Shown piece after piece: positions 35,926 through 47,327 of a DNA stretch of 64,000 nt. The notes beneath the pieces were generated by a model. It did not search any database, was not told the origin of the DNA, and worked only from the letters and a program-made list of their open reading frames with translations. Location of the stretch: contig ML976801.1 of the NCBI GenBank assembly GCA_010015655.1, positions 1-64,000 of the forward strand, given 5' to 3'. This DNA comes from Bimuria novae-zelandiae CBS 107.79 (taxonomy: Eukaryota; Ascomycota; Dothideomycetes; Pleosporales; Didymosphaeriaceae). The translations under genes and the position numbers were made by a program. Positions within the stretch are counted from its first letter, which is position 1, and each line of letters starts with the position of its first letter.

Positions 35926-36638
35926 ACTCTTGCAAAAGCCGTATCATAAATGTACCTAGCTGTTAAGTAGCTATATAGCAGCTTGATTCTTAGTTAGGAA
36001 AAAGGCTATAAAAAGTCCTTGCGGCGTTGAGCAGCGGTCTAAACGGGATGCTCGGATGAACGGACAAGAACAGGCACGAGCGCACCAACCTTTGGGCGCA
36101 AGACCGATCAAGGAGAAGAAACAACGGCAATGCTTGCGAGAGGCCATACCGCCTGGACAGCGGCATTCTGCGGATGACCCGAAACGGAGGCGGACGCGTC
36201 GGGATCCTGACGGTAGAATTGCACGCGTATTGCGCATACGAAATGAGGGTCTTATCGTAAACGAGAAGGCTCGCAAACCCGCGCCCGGATCGGACGCAGG
36301 GGCGCGACGCTTATTGCACCGGTGGCGGCGCGGACGCTCTAGCTGGGGCGCTCCACACGATAGCGGTTAGTGTGATTCAAAGGGGCTGTGTGGTCCCGCG
36401 CATTTCCAGCTGTTGTCCCACCGCTACGCTAGTTGCCAGATGCTCGGCTCATCGCGTCTGCCATATTACACGTGTGTCGCTGCACCCTCAGCTGCGCTCT
36501 TTTCAAATTGATCCCATGACTGCTACACCATCACCTGCACCCATCTGACCACGCTCTAAACTACTTCCCCAGATATCTGCACGTTCGCGCTGCCTTATGG
36601 AAAGAGGTCCAACGCTGCACCAACGCACGACCCCCTAA
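35926..36638. other. Intergenic between kinase pseudogene and GT69 gene
   Basis: The first 100 bp are AT-rich with short palindromic tracts (TAGCTATATAGCAGC), then GC-rich arginine-coding-like sequence without a supported frame. The last 200 bp are pyrimidine-rich and serve as the probable GT69 promoter and leader. Confidence 0.45.
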
Positions 36639-38310
36639 ATGTCACCACAAGCTCCTCCCACCACTCACGAGTACGAGCTGCTGCGGGCCTCGTCCGACCT
36701 CGAGGACCTCCCGCCGCTCCAGCGATGCGATTCTAACTCGTCAGATGGGTCGCACACATCGTGGTTGGGGCGCCTGGGACACCGCCTGCCGGACGTGAAC
36801 AAGCTTACCGATCCTGCAGTGTGCGCCCATTACATCACCCTGCGCCGCCGGAAACGCTCTATCTTGCGTCTGGTCTACTACACCCTCTTCTCCATACCCT
36901 ACGTCTGCCTCTTCCTGTTGCTCGTTGCAGGCATCGCCTTCCCGTCATATACGCACCGCCCAGCTCACTACAACGAGCTCCGCAAGCGCGCTCTCGCCAG
37001 CAACGCGCCCGGCCGCGCAAACGTCCATGACCAGAAGGTCTTCATCGCGGCTGCCATATATGAAGAGGAGGGAGCCTTGACGTCAGGTGCGTGGGGCAGG
37101 TCGGTGCTTGAACTAGTAGATCTGTTGGGACCCCACAATGTCCACCTAAGCATCTATGAGAACGATGCGGATGAGAGCACGAAGCGATCGCTGCGTGAAC
37201 TGGAGTCAAAGGCGCAATGTAAGTTCCTTCGCCGATGAATCTACGTTTTCTTGAGCTGACAGCCTAGGCAACGCTACTATCGTCGCCGAAGACTTCGACC
37301 TGGGCTCACTGCCGCGCACCACGCTCCCCAACGGCGAAGCCCGCATCAAGCGCATGGCCTTCCTCGCAGATGTCCGCAACCGCGCTCTGGCCCCTCTCGA
37401 GACCTCCGACGTAGCTTTCGACAAGATTCTCTACCTCAACGACGTCATGTTCGACCCACTCGATGCAGCGCAACTCCTCTTCTCTACAAACGTCGATGCG
37501 AGTGGTCTAGCGAATTATGGCGCAGCATGCGCCGTTGACTTCATCAACGCTTTCAAGTTCTACGATCGGTTTGCGACGAGGGATCTGGATGGATACGACA
37601 TGGGCATACCATTCTACCCTTGGTTTACCAGCGAGGGCAAGGCAACAAGCAGAAATGATGTTCTTGCGGGCAAGGATGCTGTCAGAGTGAAGAGCTGCTG
37701 GGGAGGCATGACTGCATTCGAGGCCAAATGGTTCCAGGACCAGACGAGATTCACCACCGCTGCACCAGAACCCACGCCAGCCCCAGAAAGTTCGCGCAGC
37801 CCCGAGACATCTCTTCTCCGCTTCCGCTACGAGGAGGATACGTTTTGGGAGTCGTCAGAGTGCTGTCTCATCCATGCAGATCTGCTGGACCGACGATCTC
37901 GAATGGGCCTGCCGCAGGATTCTGGTATCTACATGAACCCCTACATACGCGTGGCGTACGACACCAAGACACTCTCTTGGTTAACATTCACGCGTCGCCC
38001 AGAGAGGCTATTCTCGATCATCCACGATATCTTGAACCATGCTGTGGGCTTCCCGCACTACAACCCAAGACAGTTCGAGGAGCCAGGGAAGGAAGTCACC
38101 GACACAGTATGGGAGTACGGCGACCCTGTCGCAGCATTCCTACCCAACGCCACACAGACAGACCTCAAGGGCGAATACCGCCAGGTCCAGCGCATTGCCC
38201 AACCCGGCGGATACTGCGGTGGCAGGAATCTTCTCGTCATCAACGAGACGCCCGAACAGGGCGAGGGCAAGTGGGGCAAGATCAACCCACCATCACGTCC
38301 GCGACAATGA
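36639..38310 (+). CDS. GT69 family alpha-1,3-mannosyltransferase (CAP59/CMT1 type)
   Basis: Exons 36639-37218 and 37268-38310 give 540 aa; the 49-nt intron splices at Cys codon TG|C. It is a type II membrane protein: about 75 cytosolic residues, a membrane anchor (LVYYTLFSIPYVCLFLLLVA, about 78-97), then a luminal catalytic domain. Landmarks are KVFIAAAIYEEEGAL, VHLSIYENDADEST, MAFLADVRNRAL, YLNDVMFDPLDAAQLL (an acidic pair, likely metal/donor site), YDMGIPFYPWF, VRVKSCWGGMTAF and CCLIHADL. The family makes alpha-1,3-mannose linkages in the Golgi for capsule or cell-wall glycans in Cryptococcus; the substrate in ascomycetes is uncertain. Confidence 0.93.
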
Positions 38311-39148
38311 TTTCTCACGTACGATTCTCTGTTTACTTCTTGTAACATCTTCACCAATTCGACATTTAACTCAGACCGGCATTATTTGAACCGGCAACGC
38401 CTGCAGCGCTTCGGACATTTCTCTTTTCTCCTTTCTGTCATTGTTTTAGCATAGCGTTCGGCGTTTCGATGTCTGGGTCAGGCAGCTTTTGAGCGAAAAA
38501 GATCATGCACGCATTCGCATTAGACTTTCGGCGTAGAACAGTTGCCGCTTACAGAGAGGGCGACCTTGCGGATTGGTAGATATGGGGAGTTTAGCACGAG
38601 GTCGAATAGTATCAGTGATCGACATGTAGATTGCACATTTGCTCTTGATGGTTTGCTGCGAGTGATGGTTATTGCGTCGGACGTACTGCGTCGGACACGC
38701 AACGGTAATGCTCAGGTCCGTTGAACGGAAGTCCAGAAACTCCGCTTGCTGAGGGAAGTCAGACCGCGCGGCCGTTTACTCCACGTCCACGGGCGTAACA
38801 TATCCACGTGCTAATCGGTAGCCTACGCATACACATGCATGCAAGTCACCGTTGGGGGCTCAATTTCTAGACCGACCCAGTGTGACTTCCATTTATGGTG
38901 CATCATTGGGCCTGACCAATCGCGACGTCATAAAGGCGCTGACAAAGGGATCGCCGGCGCTAGCACCTTGATGGCCAGCTTCAAACGGCCTTCACCGAAG
39001 CCTGTCTCGACTTTCACATCATTCCGTGACATAGATATCGCGCCATTGCTTAGCCCATTCTACATTTCTTTTCCACACACTCTCGATTCTTGAGTGCACC
39101 TTCCCGTACTCTCTTGAAGGCTTAGTGGTGTAACGTCATTCGCAAAAC
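38311..39148. other. Intergenic between GT69 and ZIP transporter genes
   Basis: About 840 bp without supported coding. It contains the GT69 3' flank and the promoter of the zinc transporter gene. No repeat or RNA gene is evident. Confidence 0.5.
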
Positions 39149-40868
39149 ATGGGGTTCGATAACGATGCCCGAGGGTGGATCATGACCGCGGTAAGCGGCA
39201 TCGGTATGGGGATACCTGCATATTCTGTGATGTCTCGCTAATGGTTCGGCAGCTTGCACGTTTGGAGGTATGACGCTTTGCGTGTGAGGGAGCGAGATTG
39301 CACTGACGCCACCTTCAGCTTCCATAATATGCGTCGACCTGATCATACGGCAACTGCCTGGGAAGAGGAACTTTAAAATACAGCAAAATAATGCATTCCT
39401 GACTGCAGGTCTCAGTCTCTCGTTCGGTGTCATGGTGAGTCCTACGACATCATGGTTCTACAGACAGAAGCCCAAGTTGCGGATCTCCGGTCGTGGCGTG
39501 CCATCCTGGAAATACGAGTGTCACAGATTTCTGTCTCCATATTCCATATTCAGAAGGGGAGATCGTGAGCTGATGTCTTTCATTTAGATTTTTTCTTCGC
39601 TTTACAGTATGTTACCGTCCGCGAAGAGTTATCTCCAAAAGGGCGGACTGAGTCCCAGGGTCGCAACTTTGACCCTCACTGGAAGCTTTTTACTGGGCGC
39701 CGCCGGTATAGCGCTATTATCGCAAGTTGTTCATCGACTCGCGCCGCATTCGGTGGTCCCTTGTGAACACGATGATGGGGATGAAGAGGAGGGGAAGGAC
39801 GGCGACATCCATGCAGGGCACAACCACTCACACCCCAATAGTAGGCCTATGGAAGAGCAGTGGAACAGCCAAGTTGAACGTTCGCATTCGTCCTATGGGG
39901 GTACTGACCAAAACCATTGTCCGGGAAATCAAGCGAGAAGACCGTTATTACACACACAGATATCGAGCAAGGTGTCGCAGCTTGTGACGGGGTCGAAGAA
40001 TTTCTGTGACGAGGATGGAAAATGCTATGGATTTTCTGACCCCTGCAGTAACGAATGTTTCAGGAATGTCCAACAAAAACGAGCCCCACGACTACTACAC
40101 TCTGCCTCAAGCAAGGCCTCCCTGAGGCCAGCCGGTTCCAGGACCCAAACTGCACCCACGGAACGTCAGCCTCTTTTCCAGAGCATAAAAAATCTTCCGA
40201 ACGTCGACGAAGACAGTCCTCTGACCCCCACAGCCTCCGGCCCAGCCACCATGGAGAACTCGCAGGTCGGTCTCCTTTCAATAAACGGCAACGCCAATGG
40301 CAGCGTCCCTTCGCTCAACAAGCAACACAGTCAAGCGTCTCTCCAATCGCAAGCCTCTGGTGCTTCCCGTGCACAGCATCATCACCACGCCCCTGTTAAT
40401 CCCTTCCTTTCCATCGGTCTGCAAAGCAGCATCGCCATCGCCCTCCACAAAATCCCCGAAGGCTTCATGACCTACGCGACCAACCACGCCAATCCGCGTC
40501 TTGGCGCATCCGTCTTCCTCGCGCTGTTCGTCCACAACATCACTGAAGGCTTCGCCCTGGCTCTTCCCCTATACCTTGCGATCAACTCGCGTTGGAAGAC
40601 AATGCTTTGGTCTACAGTTCTCGGTGGCTTTTCTCAACCGCTGGGTGCCGGCCTGGCCGCGTTGTTCTTCAAGATTACCAACACGCAAGCTGGTGTGAAT
40701 GAGCGGCTCTACGGCGTCATGTTTGCGATTACCAGTGGCATAATGGCCATGGTAAGTTTGCAGCTGCTGGGAGAGGCTTTGGGACTGGGTCACAGTCGGA
40801 AGCTGTGCTTTGTGAGCGCGTTTGCGGGGATGGCCATCTTGGGGTTGAGTTCGGCGCTCACGGCGTAG
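39149..40868 (+). CDS. ZIP family zinc transporter (Zrt3-like)
   Basis: Exons 39149-39203, 39253-39267, 39319-39434 and 39588-40868 give 488 aa. The second exon is only 15 nt and is needed to keep frame and the helix SGIACTFGASIICVDLIIR. Hydrophobic segments flank a long histidine-containing hydrophilic loop (about residues 100-310; GHNHSH and HHHH visible). The C-terminal half carries the two ZIP metal-site helices with HKIPEG and HNITEG. Zrt3-type carriers release zinc from the vacuole or other stores into the cytosol. The closest family by layout is yeast Zrt3, but location is inferred. All introns are 49-153 nt with standard borders. Confidence 0.92.
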
Positions 40869-41395
40869 GTTGATGAAAGTATCCACGACTACGGTGGGTT
40901 GGGAGGTCTGGTACATCCCACGGCTTGCATAGGCGGCGTACGGGGAATTGTAGTATAGCATGGACTTCCTTCTCGGTATGTAGTCACTATCACTTTCATG
41001 CGCGCAGAGTTTTCGGTGCGAGAGTAGAGTGAAGGCATTGTCTCTGAGGCTTTGAACGCATACTGCGTCGCAGCCTTGTGAGGTGAGTGAGAGGCTGGTC
41101 TCTGAGGCAACGTACACTCCTTTGCAACCTCACCACGGGCGATTCAACTCACAGCGCTCGCTCACGATCAGCTTCTCGTCCTACCTTGTCCTATCCGTCC
41201 GTAACCACGCCCGCCCGCCTGCACGCCCTCGCCACTACGCTCAATCCGCTCTCCACATCCCCTCTATTCCGCATCCCGCACTCTAGTCCATAAACTCTGC
41301 TCCACCCTCTCACCCCGCCCGCATCAACAACACCTTCCACCAACCCCTAACAAACGAAAAACTACGAAGCCGCTCCACACCAGTCCGTCGCAACA
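40869..41395. promoter_or_regulatory. Intergenic and CT-rich leader of the 54-codon gene
   Basis: From about 41160 to 41395 the plus strand is strongly pyrimidine-rich, then shifts to an A-rich, G-poor leader ending CGCAACAATG. This is typical of well-expressed fungal genes and marks 41396 as a real start. No coding region is seen in 40869-41160. Confidence 0.55.
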
Positions 41396-41560
41396 ATGCA
41401 ATACAACCACGCCATCATCATCGCGCTCTTCCTCATGTCGTGCTTCGTCGGCATCTTCCTCTGGTACTTGTACCGCAACTGCGTGCGCGTCGTCGAGGCC
41501 GGGGCGCAGCATATCCAGCTGCAGCAGGAGGCAGAGGCGGGAGTGGAAGCTGGGAAGTGA
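41396..41560 (+). CDS. Small single-pass membrane protein, 54 aa
   Basis: A short uninterrupted frame encodes 54 residues. The start context CAACAATGC and the long CT-rich then A-rich leader support it. After six residues comes one hydrophobic helix (AIIIALFLMSCFVGIFLWYL), then a short basic stretch (YRNCVRVV) and a Gln/Glu-rich amphipathic tail (HIQLQQEAEAGVEAGK). Under the positive-inside rule the tail faces the cytosol. A likely 3' UTR intron (41565-41612: GTAAGG, branch GCTGAC, ACAG) starts five bases after the stop and also supports transcription from this strand. Family not recognised. Confidence 0.65.
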   Translation: MQYNHAIIIALFLMSCFVGIFLWYLYRNCVRVVEAGAQHIQLQQEAEAGVEAGK

Positions 41561-42122
41561 AAAGGTAAGGTCCTTCTTCTGGGAGGGGGAGAAGGTGCTG
41601 ACGAGTATACAGGGAATGTGTATGGCGGTATGCTTTCAACGATTATGGGGGGTCTGGGACGTGTGATGGCGACCGGGAGTGCAATGTTTGAGTAGAGGGG
41701 CTACAGGTGGGCGTACTGGGAGTGCTTGCTTGCTCGGGTGTTTGGGGCAAGGTTGTGTGACAAGCGACAGACACCTCATGATCGACCGATCGATCGGGAC
41801 ACATGGAGTACGGATGAGCCTCGAGGTAGCGGTGTGCGGAATTTGGTGGTGCCGGGGCTGGACTCGCGTGTCGCAGATCGAGTTTGCTGCGAGCACGCGT
41901 GGTCGGCTGAGTGGTACGGAGGGGTGTTTGTTTGCCTCGAGTGTCGCCGCGACGACAAACATGGTCGGTTCACGCCGTGTCTCATGCGTGCTCATAGCGA
42001 GAGCATAAAATATGATATTAACACTCCAGGTGATATTCTGGTCCACTTCAGTCCTTCTTACTCTATTCTTCGGGGTTACTTGCAGGTTCGGTTTCCGCTA
42101 TTTCGTGAAATTTATCGTAGTT
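41561..42122. other. Intergenic with a probable 3' UTR intron
   Basis: It starts with the probable 3' UTR intron 41565-41612 of the small gene. The rest is the upstream flank of the next gene. An in-frame ATG at 42012 could extend that gene by 37 codons, including a second hydrophobic segment, but this part also has splice-like borders (CCAG/GTGATA and CTTGCAG). Confidence 0.45.
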
Positions 42123-43322
42123 ATGGGTAGCACAAGCCTCGCTCTAGCCGTCTCGCTCGCCTCAGTCTTCGGCGCCATCCTCCTCTGGGCACTGGTGTAC
42201 TACACACATCGCTACATCCACCAAAAATGTCTCCAGATAAAGCACTGGTTCCATGTCTTTGCGTCGCCAGAGGACTTCGGCAACGAACGGGGTGAGCAGC
42301 GCCACTCGTCCGAGGAAACACGGCACCGAGAAGAGCGGGAGCGCGAGAAACGCCATTCCGAACGAGAGAAACTGGAACGAGAAAGGGAACGCGAAGAGCG
42401 GCGAAAGGAAAAGGTCAAGAAGAAGGTGAACGAGTGGGAGGACAGCGACGGGACGTACATCAGCCCCAGCTACGCGTCGAAAAGCTACATGGCGCCGCGA
42501 CAGAGGAGATACGAGTGGGATGAGGGAACTGAGCTGGCGGCGAGTAGACCTCAGGTGCTGGTGCAGCCGTGTGTGCCTGCGTATCTGCCGGCGTTTGTAC
42601 CTCTTGCGCAACCGTGCGTACCGCAGTATATACCTCTTGCTTTCCCAGATGTACCTTATCTTGATCCTTCATTGACTGCTCCGCTGCCGAGCGGGCCAAC
42701 TTACCCTCAAGCTACCTACCAGCGGGCACGTTTGCAGCCATACGAGGAGGAACGAACTTTTCCACTCATCAAGTACGACTGCGAAGTGGTTGGCGAGTCG
42801 TCCTCTTCACACTCTTCCGCAGCTGCCGAATCTGCCATTTCGCCGGGAGAACCGCAACGGGTGGATTTCATCAGCATATGCGACGAGTATCCGCAGATCG
42901 TCAAAGAAAGCCTTGAAAGAGAGAAGAAAGAGAAGGCAAGGCAGAAACGAAAAGCAAAAGCAGAGGCGGAGAGTAGCTCGTCAAGCACATCGTCAAGTGC
43001 GTCGATTGAGGAGGTTCCGAGGGCGCATATTCCGACCGCCACGCAAAGGCCGGCTTTTCAATTTCCGCAATGGCCATACCGGATGAACCCGGCGCATATT
43101 CCTACATCGTATCCTAGACAGTGGTGAGTTCGCCTGTGGTTGAGCTGTTCCTTTAACACGACTCTTGGGACACTGCTGACACGTGTATAATGGCACAGGA
43201 TGAATAACGCTGAGTCACCGCAAGTGCACCTCCCCAGCTACGGACCACGGAGGTTGAGACGTGATCATGCAGATAGGAGGCCAGGGCTTGCACCCAGTAA
43301 TGCTCCTCCAAGTCCAGAATGA
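42123..43322 (+). CDS. Membrane-anchored charged coiled-coil protein, unknown function
   Basis: Exons 42123-43123 and 43199-43322 give 374 aa (411 if the in-frame ATG at 42012 is used). The 75-nt intron splits the Trp codon TG|G, and the short last exon (MNNAESPQVHLPSYGPRR...) keeps a coding look until TGA. One N-terminal hydrophobic segment (SLALAVSLASVFGAILLWAL) is followed by a Cys/His-containing basic stretch. A highly charged Arg/Glu region (about 55-110, EEREREKRHSEREK) is probably a single alpha-helix or coiled coil. A Pro/Tyr-rich part with VPAYLPAFVPLA-like repeats and a Ser-rich, Lys/Glu-rich tail follow. Not recognised. The short gap to the next gene on the same strand leaves open a single longer gene. 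Confidence 0.6.
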
Positions 43323-43393
43323 ACATGTAGGATAACCTTGCTTATCCTATGCGGTGATTCGGCTAACTTGAGCTAATATTTGGCGAGTAGTCC

Positions 43394-44408
43394 ATGAGAT
43401 ACGGTACTTCACACCCCCTGTGCGAAGAGATGTTGCGCGGCCACGGGCTCAGAGATGGCAGGGACCTGGGCGGGCGGGCCGACCCTGGATACGCCGACAG
43501 CCGGAATATAGGCGCCGCCCTTATGAGAGAGAGACCAGTTGCGGGAGAGGAGCGTGAAAGACACCGTGATGGAAGACCACCGGCAAGAAGCGCGCGTGAT
43601 TTAGGCCCGCTTCCAAAGCCACCACCAGTAGGGCGAGAACGTGTGCCAGATCCGCTTCCAAAACCACCGATGGGAAGGGGAAGTGGAACAAGAAGTGGTT
43701 CGGATCGGTGAGTACTCTCGTCCACACGGAAATCTTTATACTGATGTCAGCATCTTTAGGTCGCCTATGCAGTTTCAACGCAGTCAAAACAACCAAGGAA
43801 GTCCAAGGTCGCCTCACAGAGGAGAATTTCCGCATCTGAATGGACATGAAGAACCTGCACCAGTTCCCGTGGTTGAAGAGCCCCCGGAGGCGCCTCAGAC
43901 GTTCGAAGAGACGAGACCGCCCAACAACATAGAGGTTGAGGAAGTGGAGCGGAGCCCGGAAAAGCATGAAGTGGATCTCCATGCAGAGGGTCCGAGTGAG
44001 AGAGGACCCATTCGGCTTGGTATGCCTCCTTCGATGTCTCTACCGCATAACGCAGAGGTGCAGGAGATGCAACCGGCGTCGACCGAAAACCAGGTGGAAC
44101 AGTTAGCCAGGAGCGATCAAGATGACGAGGCTGCAGTAGCATCGCGCCGGCAAGAAGAAGAACTTGCGGCAGGGGAACCGATTGATGAGGTCACAGCTGG
44201 GCAGCAAGAAGCAGCATGGATCACGAATGTTGACGTTTCTCCTTCAACTATCGTGTCCGCTCTGCATCTGAGTAGCCCTATGCAACATGGTAGTAGCCAT
44301 GGTGAGCAGGACCATGGGCCAGACAACGACATGGACCGGGGTGAGGGAGCGAAAGGCGGTTCCGAGTCTAATATCATATCAAGTTTGGCATGGTCGCCGA
44401 TAGAGTAA
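43394..44408 (+). CDS. Pro/Arg/Glu-rich unknown protein
   Basis: Exons 43394-43707 and 43760-44408 give 320 aa; the 52-nt intron runs GTGAGT to TTTAG and splits an Arg codon CG|G. The N-terminal third is Arg/Gly/Pro-rich, with a repeated D/G-P-LPKPP segment. The rest is acidic and Gln/Glu-rich, without hydrophobic helices, and looks disordered. I do not recognise it. It starts 71 bp after the stop of the preceding gene on the same strand, which is close for separate fungal genes, so the two may be one locus with mis-assigned splicing; I found no junction joining them in frame. Confidence 0.5.
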
Positions 44409-44663
44409 CATGCATGGAATGGTCAATCGACGACTAAATCGAGTGATGTTTGCTGGTGTACATACTACATACGATGCAAACGGGCACGGGCCCCACTCCT
44501 CTCGTACCCTTGATAGGAAGTGACGCAGCTCGCAGCCCGCAGCTCCAGTGACACTAAAGCTCCACGCGCACCAAACCCAACAGCCCTCTTGTTAGCCCCC
44601 CGCCTATCCACACACACACACGATTCCTTATTGTATTCTACCGGTAACACGACCCTCGGCGCC

Positions 44664-46817
44664 ATGTGGGACGACGAAGACAACAATCCGTATGGCTCAT
44701 TTGCCCGCCACGACAGCAATTCAAACCAGGTGCCTGGTCTGCCCTCGCCTGAAGCTTGTAAGCCTTGCCAAAGCCACGGCTATACATCCAGGTCGGCCAT
44801 AGTGACAGTAATACAGTACCTTACCGCCCCACGACGCCACCCTCGGAAACATCGTCCCCCGCACATGAATCGCCAGCGTACCCCGGGCGCGGCGATATGG
44901 GAACAATCGACTTCCAAGATGACGAGAACGAGGCTTCTGAGGGCGAGGAGCGCGTCAGTCCCAGGAAAGACGGCTACGACAGCCGGGCGGAGCAGTTTCT
45001 TTACGAGAACCCCGACTCGCCGATTTTGATCACATTTGCGGGGAAGAACGCGGAAGGCGGTGGCAATTGGATCTCGTACACGATTGTGACGGGGGTAGGG
45101 CACGCCATATGTACCTGGAAATAGCACAGCTAAACATGTACCAGGGCATGGAGGTCCAGCGCAGATACTCCGAATTCGCCTCGCTGCGCGTAACGCTAGT
45201 CAATCTGCATCCCACCCTCATCATACCGCCCATACCAGAGAAGCACGCCCTGTCCGATTACGCGACAAAGCCAACGAGGGCCAAGGAAGACCAGGGCATA
45301 ATCGAACTGAGGAAGCGCATGTTGGCAGTCTTCCTGAATCGTTGTAGGAGGATGAAGGAGGTGCTCGAGGACGGCGTGTTCTGGCGGTTCCTTGACCCTC
45401 ACACCAGCTGGGTACCATCTCCCCCAGACATTCCGCCTGCGACAGAGGCGTATTGCTAACATGGTCGAGCCGCAGAATGAGGTCATCCGCGCGCCCCCGG
45501 TTTCCAACGTGCCGAAGCAGATCCTCAAGGCGCCCCCGCTGGACACGGCGAACCCCACTCAAGCCCACAGCTACCTGCCCATTCCGTCGTCCTCTGCGAA
45601 GCTCAAGTCTGGCGGCGCGACTTCGTCCTCCGGGACCCCGACCGCTCCTCCAAGCTACGCAGCGCAACCTTCCTCGGCCGCTCATACCACGCCCGGCCCG
45701 CAGATCTTCGGCCGCTTCCCACCTGAATCGAAGAACCTGTCCGAAGAAGAACTTGATCCATATTTTGTGAGCTTCGAGGCATCGTCAAAAGAGCTGGAGA
45801 GTTTGTTGCAGGGTAGCATGGAGAAGGTCAACAAGCGCACACTGTCCCATCTCTCGGCTTTGGCTGAAGACTTGGCCGAGCTGGGCGCGAAATTTAATGC
45901 ATTCTCGCTCTCGGAACAGTCACAATCGCTGGCGGGTGCTATAGAAAAGACAGGCCAAGCTGTGGATTCCACGTACTTAACAAGCGTCGAGCTGTCCCAC
46001 TCCTTGAGCGCCAGTTTCGCCGAGCCCATGCGGGAGAGTGCACAATTCGCGGGTGTCGTCCGCAGCGTGCTCCGCTACCGCGTCCTGAAAAGGATACAAG
46101 AAGAGATGACCAAGGACGAATTGGAGAAGAAGAGGTCCCTGCTGGAATCCTTGGAGCACAGCGAGGCCGAAGCGAAGCGGTTAGAACAGCATCTCAGCGG
46201 TGCTGGTTACTCACAACAGGCGCGCAATCGCTCCACGTCGAACAGCTCACAACGCAGTAGCGGCCACGACAGACGACCAGAGACAGACACCGCTTCCATC
46301 GACTCCGACTTCCCGCCTACACACGAAGTGCCTTCTTCATCGCAAGGTAGTCCCGAAGCGAGCACAATGTCCCCGACGAGTCCTCACAAGAAGAGCCCGA
46401 GTGGGAACTTTGTAACGAACAAGCTGTTTGGGCCGATAACGCATGCCTTCAGGGGCATGGCCGACGTGGACCCGGAGAGGACCAGGAGAGATCAAATAGG
46501 GAAGACACGGGAGAGTTTACATCAGCTGGAACAGGCAGTAGTGGTTGCAGAGAAAGATACCAAAGACGCAAGCTCCGGCGTGCTGAAGGACCTGCGCCGC
46601 TTCCAAGCCGAGAAGGAGAACGACTTGCGGCGATATATGGTAAGCCTAGTCCGCAATTTTTCTTTTCTCTGCAATGCCGTTCCCCTGCTAACCGACTGTC
46701 ACACAGATCGAATTCGCACAGTGCCACATCGACTGGGCGAAGCGCAACCAGGCCGCGTGGGAAGAAGCCAAGGCCGAGGTGAATAACATCCAGCCTCAGG
46801 TTGGTCAGGACGAGTAG
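44664..46817 (+). CDS. ATG20: Sorting nexin Snx41/Atg20 (PX-BAR)
   Basis: Exons 44664-44757, 44817-45094, 45145-45411, 45476-46639 and 46707-46817 give 637 aa. The start MWDDEDNNPYGSFARHDS is characteristic of fungal Snx41/Atg20. The PX domain (about residues 85-215) has GNWISYTIVTGG, then VQRRYSEFASLR and IPPIPEKHALSDY; the RRYSEF arginine and later basic residues bind phosphatidylinositol 3-phosphate. RAPPVSNVPKQILKAPPLD is a conserved linker, and the rest (about 300-630) is a helical BAR region. These proteins pair with Snx4 for endosome-to-Golgi recycling and for selective autophagy. One junction is a choice: donor at 44758 (GTAAGC) is preferred over 44731 (GTGCCT). Confidence 0.93.
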
Positions 46818-47276
46818 AAGAAGACTCCGAAGTAAGAGTGTGTAATTACGGGATGTGTGAACGATATTAATAGATTACTGTGGGAGTCGGAGCATAGCGT
46901 GTTACCCTAGATACGCAATGTAATGGCCGATTGTGCTTGAACTTTGCAGTGTCCGTAACTATAAAGGTGCGTATTGAGTACTGCAGCGACGTGGTATCGA
47001 TATTGTTAGGCTATTACCATGCTAGAAGCGGACTAAATGGAATGGAAGTATGAGGCATAGAAGTCAAGATTGTAACACGCTGTGGTGGTGTTACTTAGCA
47101 GTAAGTCATGGACGTTGTTATAAAGAGATAGATTCGCGAAATGCAACAAGACGCCGGTGACCAACTCCCCCATATATTCAACCCAACCCATTCAAATGCG
47201 GCAAGTGGATATCATACGCTTCCCATCCCATCCATCCCATCGAAAACGCCATGCCTCCACAAACCCNNNNNNNNNN

Positions 47277-47318
<42 letters not shown>

Positions 47319-47327
47319 AAGCGCCCC
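46818..47327. other. Convergent intergenic with assembly gap
   Basis: It holds the 3' flanks of ATG20 (+) and the amidase gene (-), plus the N-gap and A-run at 47267-47314. At 46898-46927 a stretch GTGTTACCC-TAG-AT...CAATG resembles a worn copy of the DGAT1 intron repeat. No gene is seen. Confidence 0.5.
47267..47314. repeat. Assembly gap (10 N) followed by 38-nt A-run
   Basis: Ten Ns at 47267-47276 are followed by 38 A from 47277 to 47314. The run ends 13 nt before the amidase stop codon. A gap of exactly ten Ns beside a homopolymer points to a break that the assembler could not cross; both true length and sequence are uncertain here. Confidence 0.9.

Noticed and set aside
42123..44408. Joining the two orphan genes into one
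   Set aside because: A donor (GTAATG near 43297) and branch GCTAAC exist, but every acceptor tried leads to the wrong frame or an early stop.
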